In this document: piece by piece, positions 13,416 to 13,752 of the stretch | Layout of the letters: every line of letters starts with the position of its first letter | Numbering within the stretch: the first letter of the stretch is position 1 | Assembly: GCF_000497445.1 (NCBI RefSeq) | Contig: NZ_CM002285.1 | Location: 8,896,857 to 8,910,608, forward strand | Source: Streptomyces roseochromogenus subsp. oscitans DS 12.976 | Lineage (GTDB): Bacteria; Actinomycetota; Actinomycetes; Streptomycetales; Streptomycetaceae | Reading direction: 5' to 3' | DNA length: 13,752 bases | Notes under the pieces: generated by a model | Databases searched by the model: none | Told to the model about the DNA's origin: nothing | The model's input: only the letters and a program-made list of their open reading frames with translations | Program-made: the position numbers and the translations under genes

Positions 13416-13752
13416 TCACGCGGGCTGCCGCTCCCGCCTGATCCGTCGTACGCAGCCCACGGCGGCGGAGCCCGTCAGCAGGGCGCCGGCGCAGATCGGT
13501 GCGCGGTAGCCGAGTCCGCCGTCGATCGCGGCGCCGCCCAGCACCGGACCGAGGGCGGCGCCCGTGTTCGGCGCCGGCGTCGCGGACGCGCCCGCGAGGG
13601 ACGGGGCGTCCGCCGCCTCGTACGGCATGCGTGTGATCAGCGTCGAGCCGACGCCGAACGCCAGGGCGCCCAGCACCGGCACCAGCAGGACGCCGGGAGC
13701 GCCGGGGCGAGCGAGCAGCCGGCCGGTGAGCAGCGCGGCCCCGTCGGCCGCC
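13416..13752 (-). CDS. MFS transporter, C-terminal part (partial)
   Basis: The reading frame runs off the right edge and ends with TGA at 13418-13416; about 111 C-terminal residues are visible. They form at least three hydrophobic segments. The block LAGASATPAPNTGAALGPVLGG followed by AAIDGGLGYRAPICAGAL is characteristic of 12-segment drug/sugar efflux permeases of the arabinose-efflux (DHA1) type, with GxLGPxxGG in the eleventh helix. It ends in a basic tail RRIRRERQPA in the cytoplasm. The N-terminal half and start lie outside the window. The substrate cannot be predicted. It converges on the mannosyltransferase with only 11 bp between, with no separate terminator visible. Confidence 0.85.
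   Translation of the reverse strand, partial: AADGAALLTGRLLARPGAPGVLLVPVLGALAFGVGSTLITRMPYEAADAPSLAGASATPAPNTGAALGPVLGGAAIDGGLGYRAPICAGALLTGSAAVGCVRRIRRERQPA

Overview
The window looks like chromosomal DNA from a Streptomyces or a close relative. It is strongly GC-rich, codons end mostly in G or C, GTG starts occur, and the gene families (class F-like sortase, GDSL esterase, HxlR and TetR regulators, imine-reductase-like enzyme, secreted M9 collagenase, long-form GAPDH) are typical of that genus. No rRNA, tRNA, CRISPR array, transposase or phage gene was seen.

Left part (1-2960): the C-terminal tail of a surface protein ends at 161 and is followed by strong hairpins and a class F-like sortase (386-1084), a plausible substrate and enzyme pair. 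Convergent to it is a two-gene minus-strand unit: a TetR regulator (2901-2332) then a GDSL/SGNH hydrolase (2290-1124). The unit is driven from an AT-rich promoter at 2926-2955 that contains an imperfect palindrome.

Middle (2998-5273): a small graveyard of glycoside hydrolases on the minus strand. A GH27-like alpha-galactosidase relic has three in-frame stops, an 18-bp tandem duplication and a frameshift; a short GH51 arabinofuranosidase relic lies just upstream of it. The GH51 relic runs almost into the promoter of an intact archaeal/eukaryal-type prolyl-tRNA synthetase, which appears to be made from a leaderless mRNA.

Next (5415-8325): an HxlR regulator is divergent from an imine-reductase-like NADPH oxidoreductase, with palindromes in the shared 67-bp spacer. 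Then comes a 651-bp non-coding stretch holding a three-copy tandem repeat of about 74 bp, followed by a LysR regulator.

Right part (8326-13752): a secreted zinc metalloprotease of the M9 collagenase type has an inverted repeat upstream and a 13-bp bidirectional terminator hairpin after it. Converging on it is a 484-residue glyceraldehyde-3-phosphate dehydrogenase with a long N-terminal extension. Divergent from that is a PIG-V-like membrane mannosyltransferase, and at the edge is the C-terminus of an MFS transporter on the minus strand.

The genes do not form one pathway; this is a patchwork of small units separated by hairpin terminators. I do not see a convincing new defence or biosynthetic system. 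The most unusual items are the 74-bp tandem array, the HxlR and imine reductase pair, the archaeal-type ProS next to decayed glycosidases, and the sortase with its non-LPXTG partner tail.
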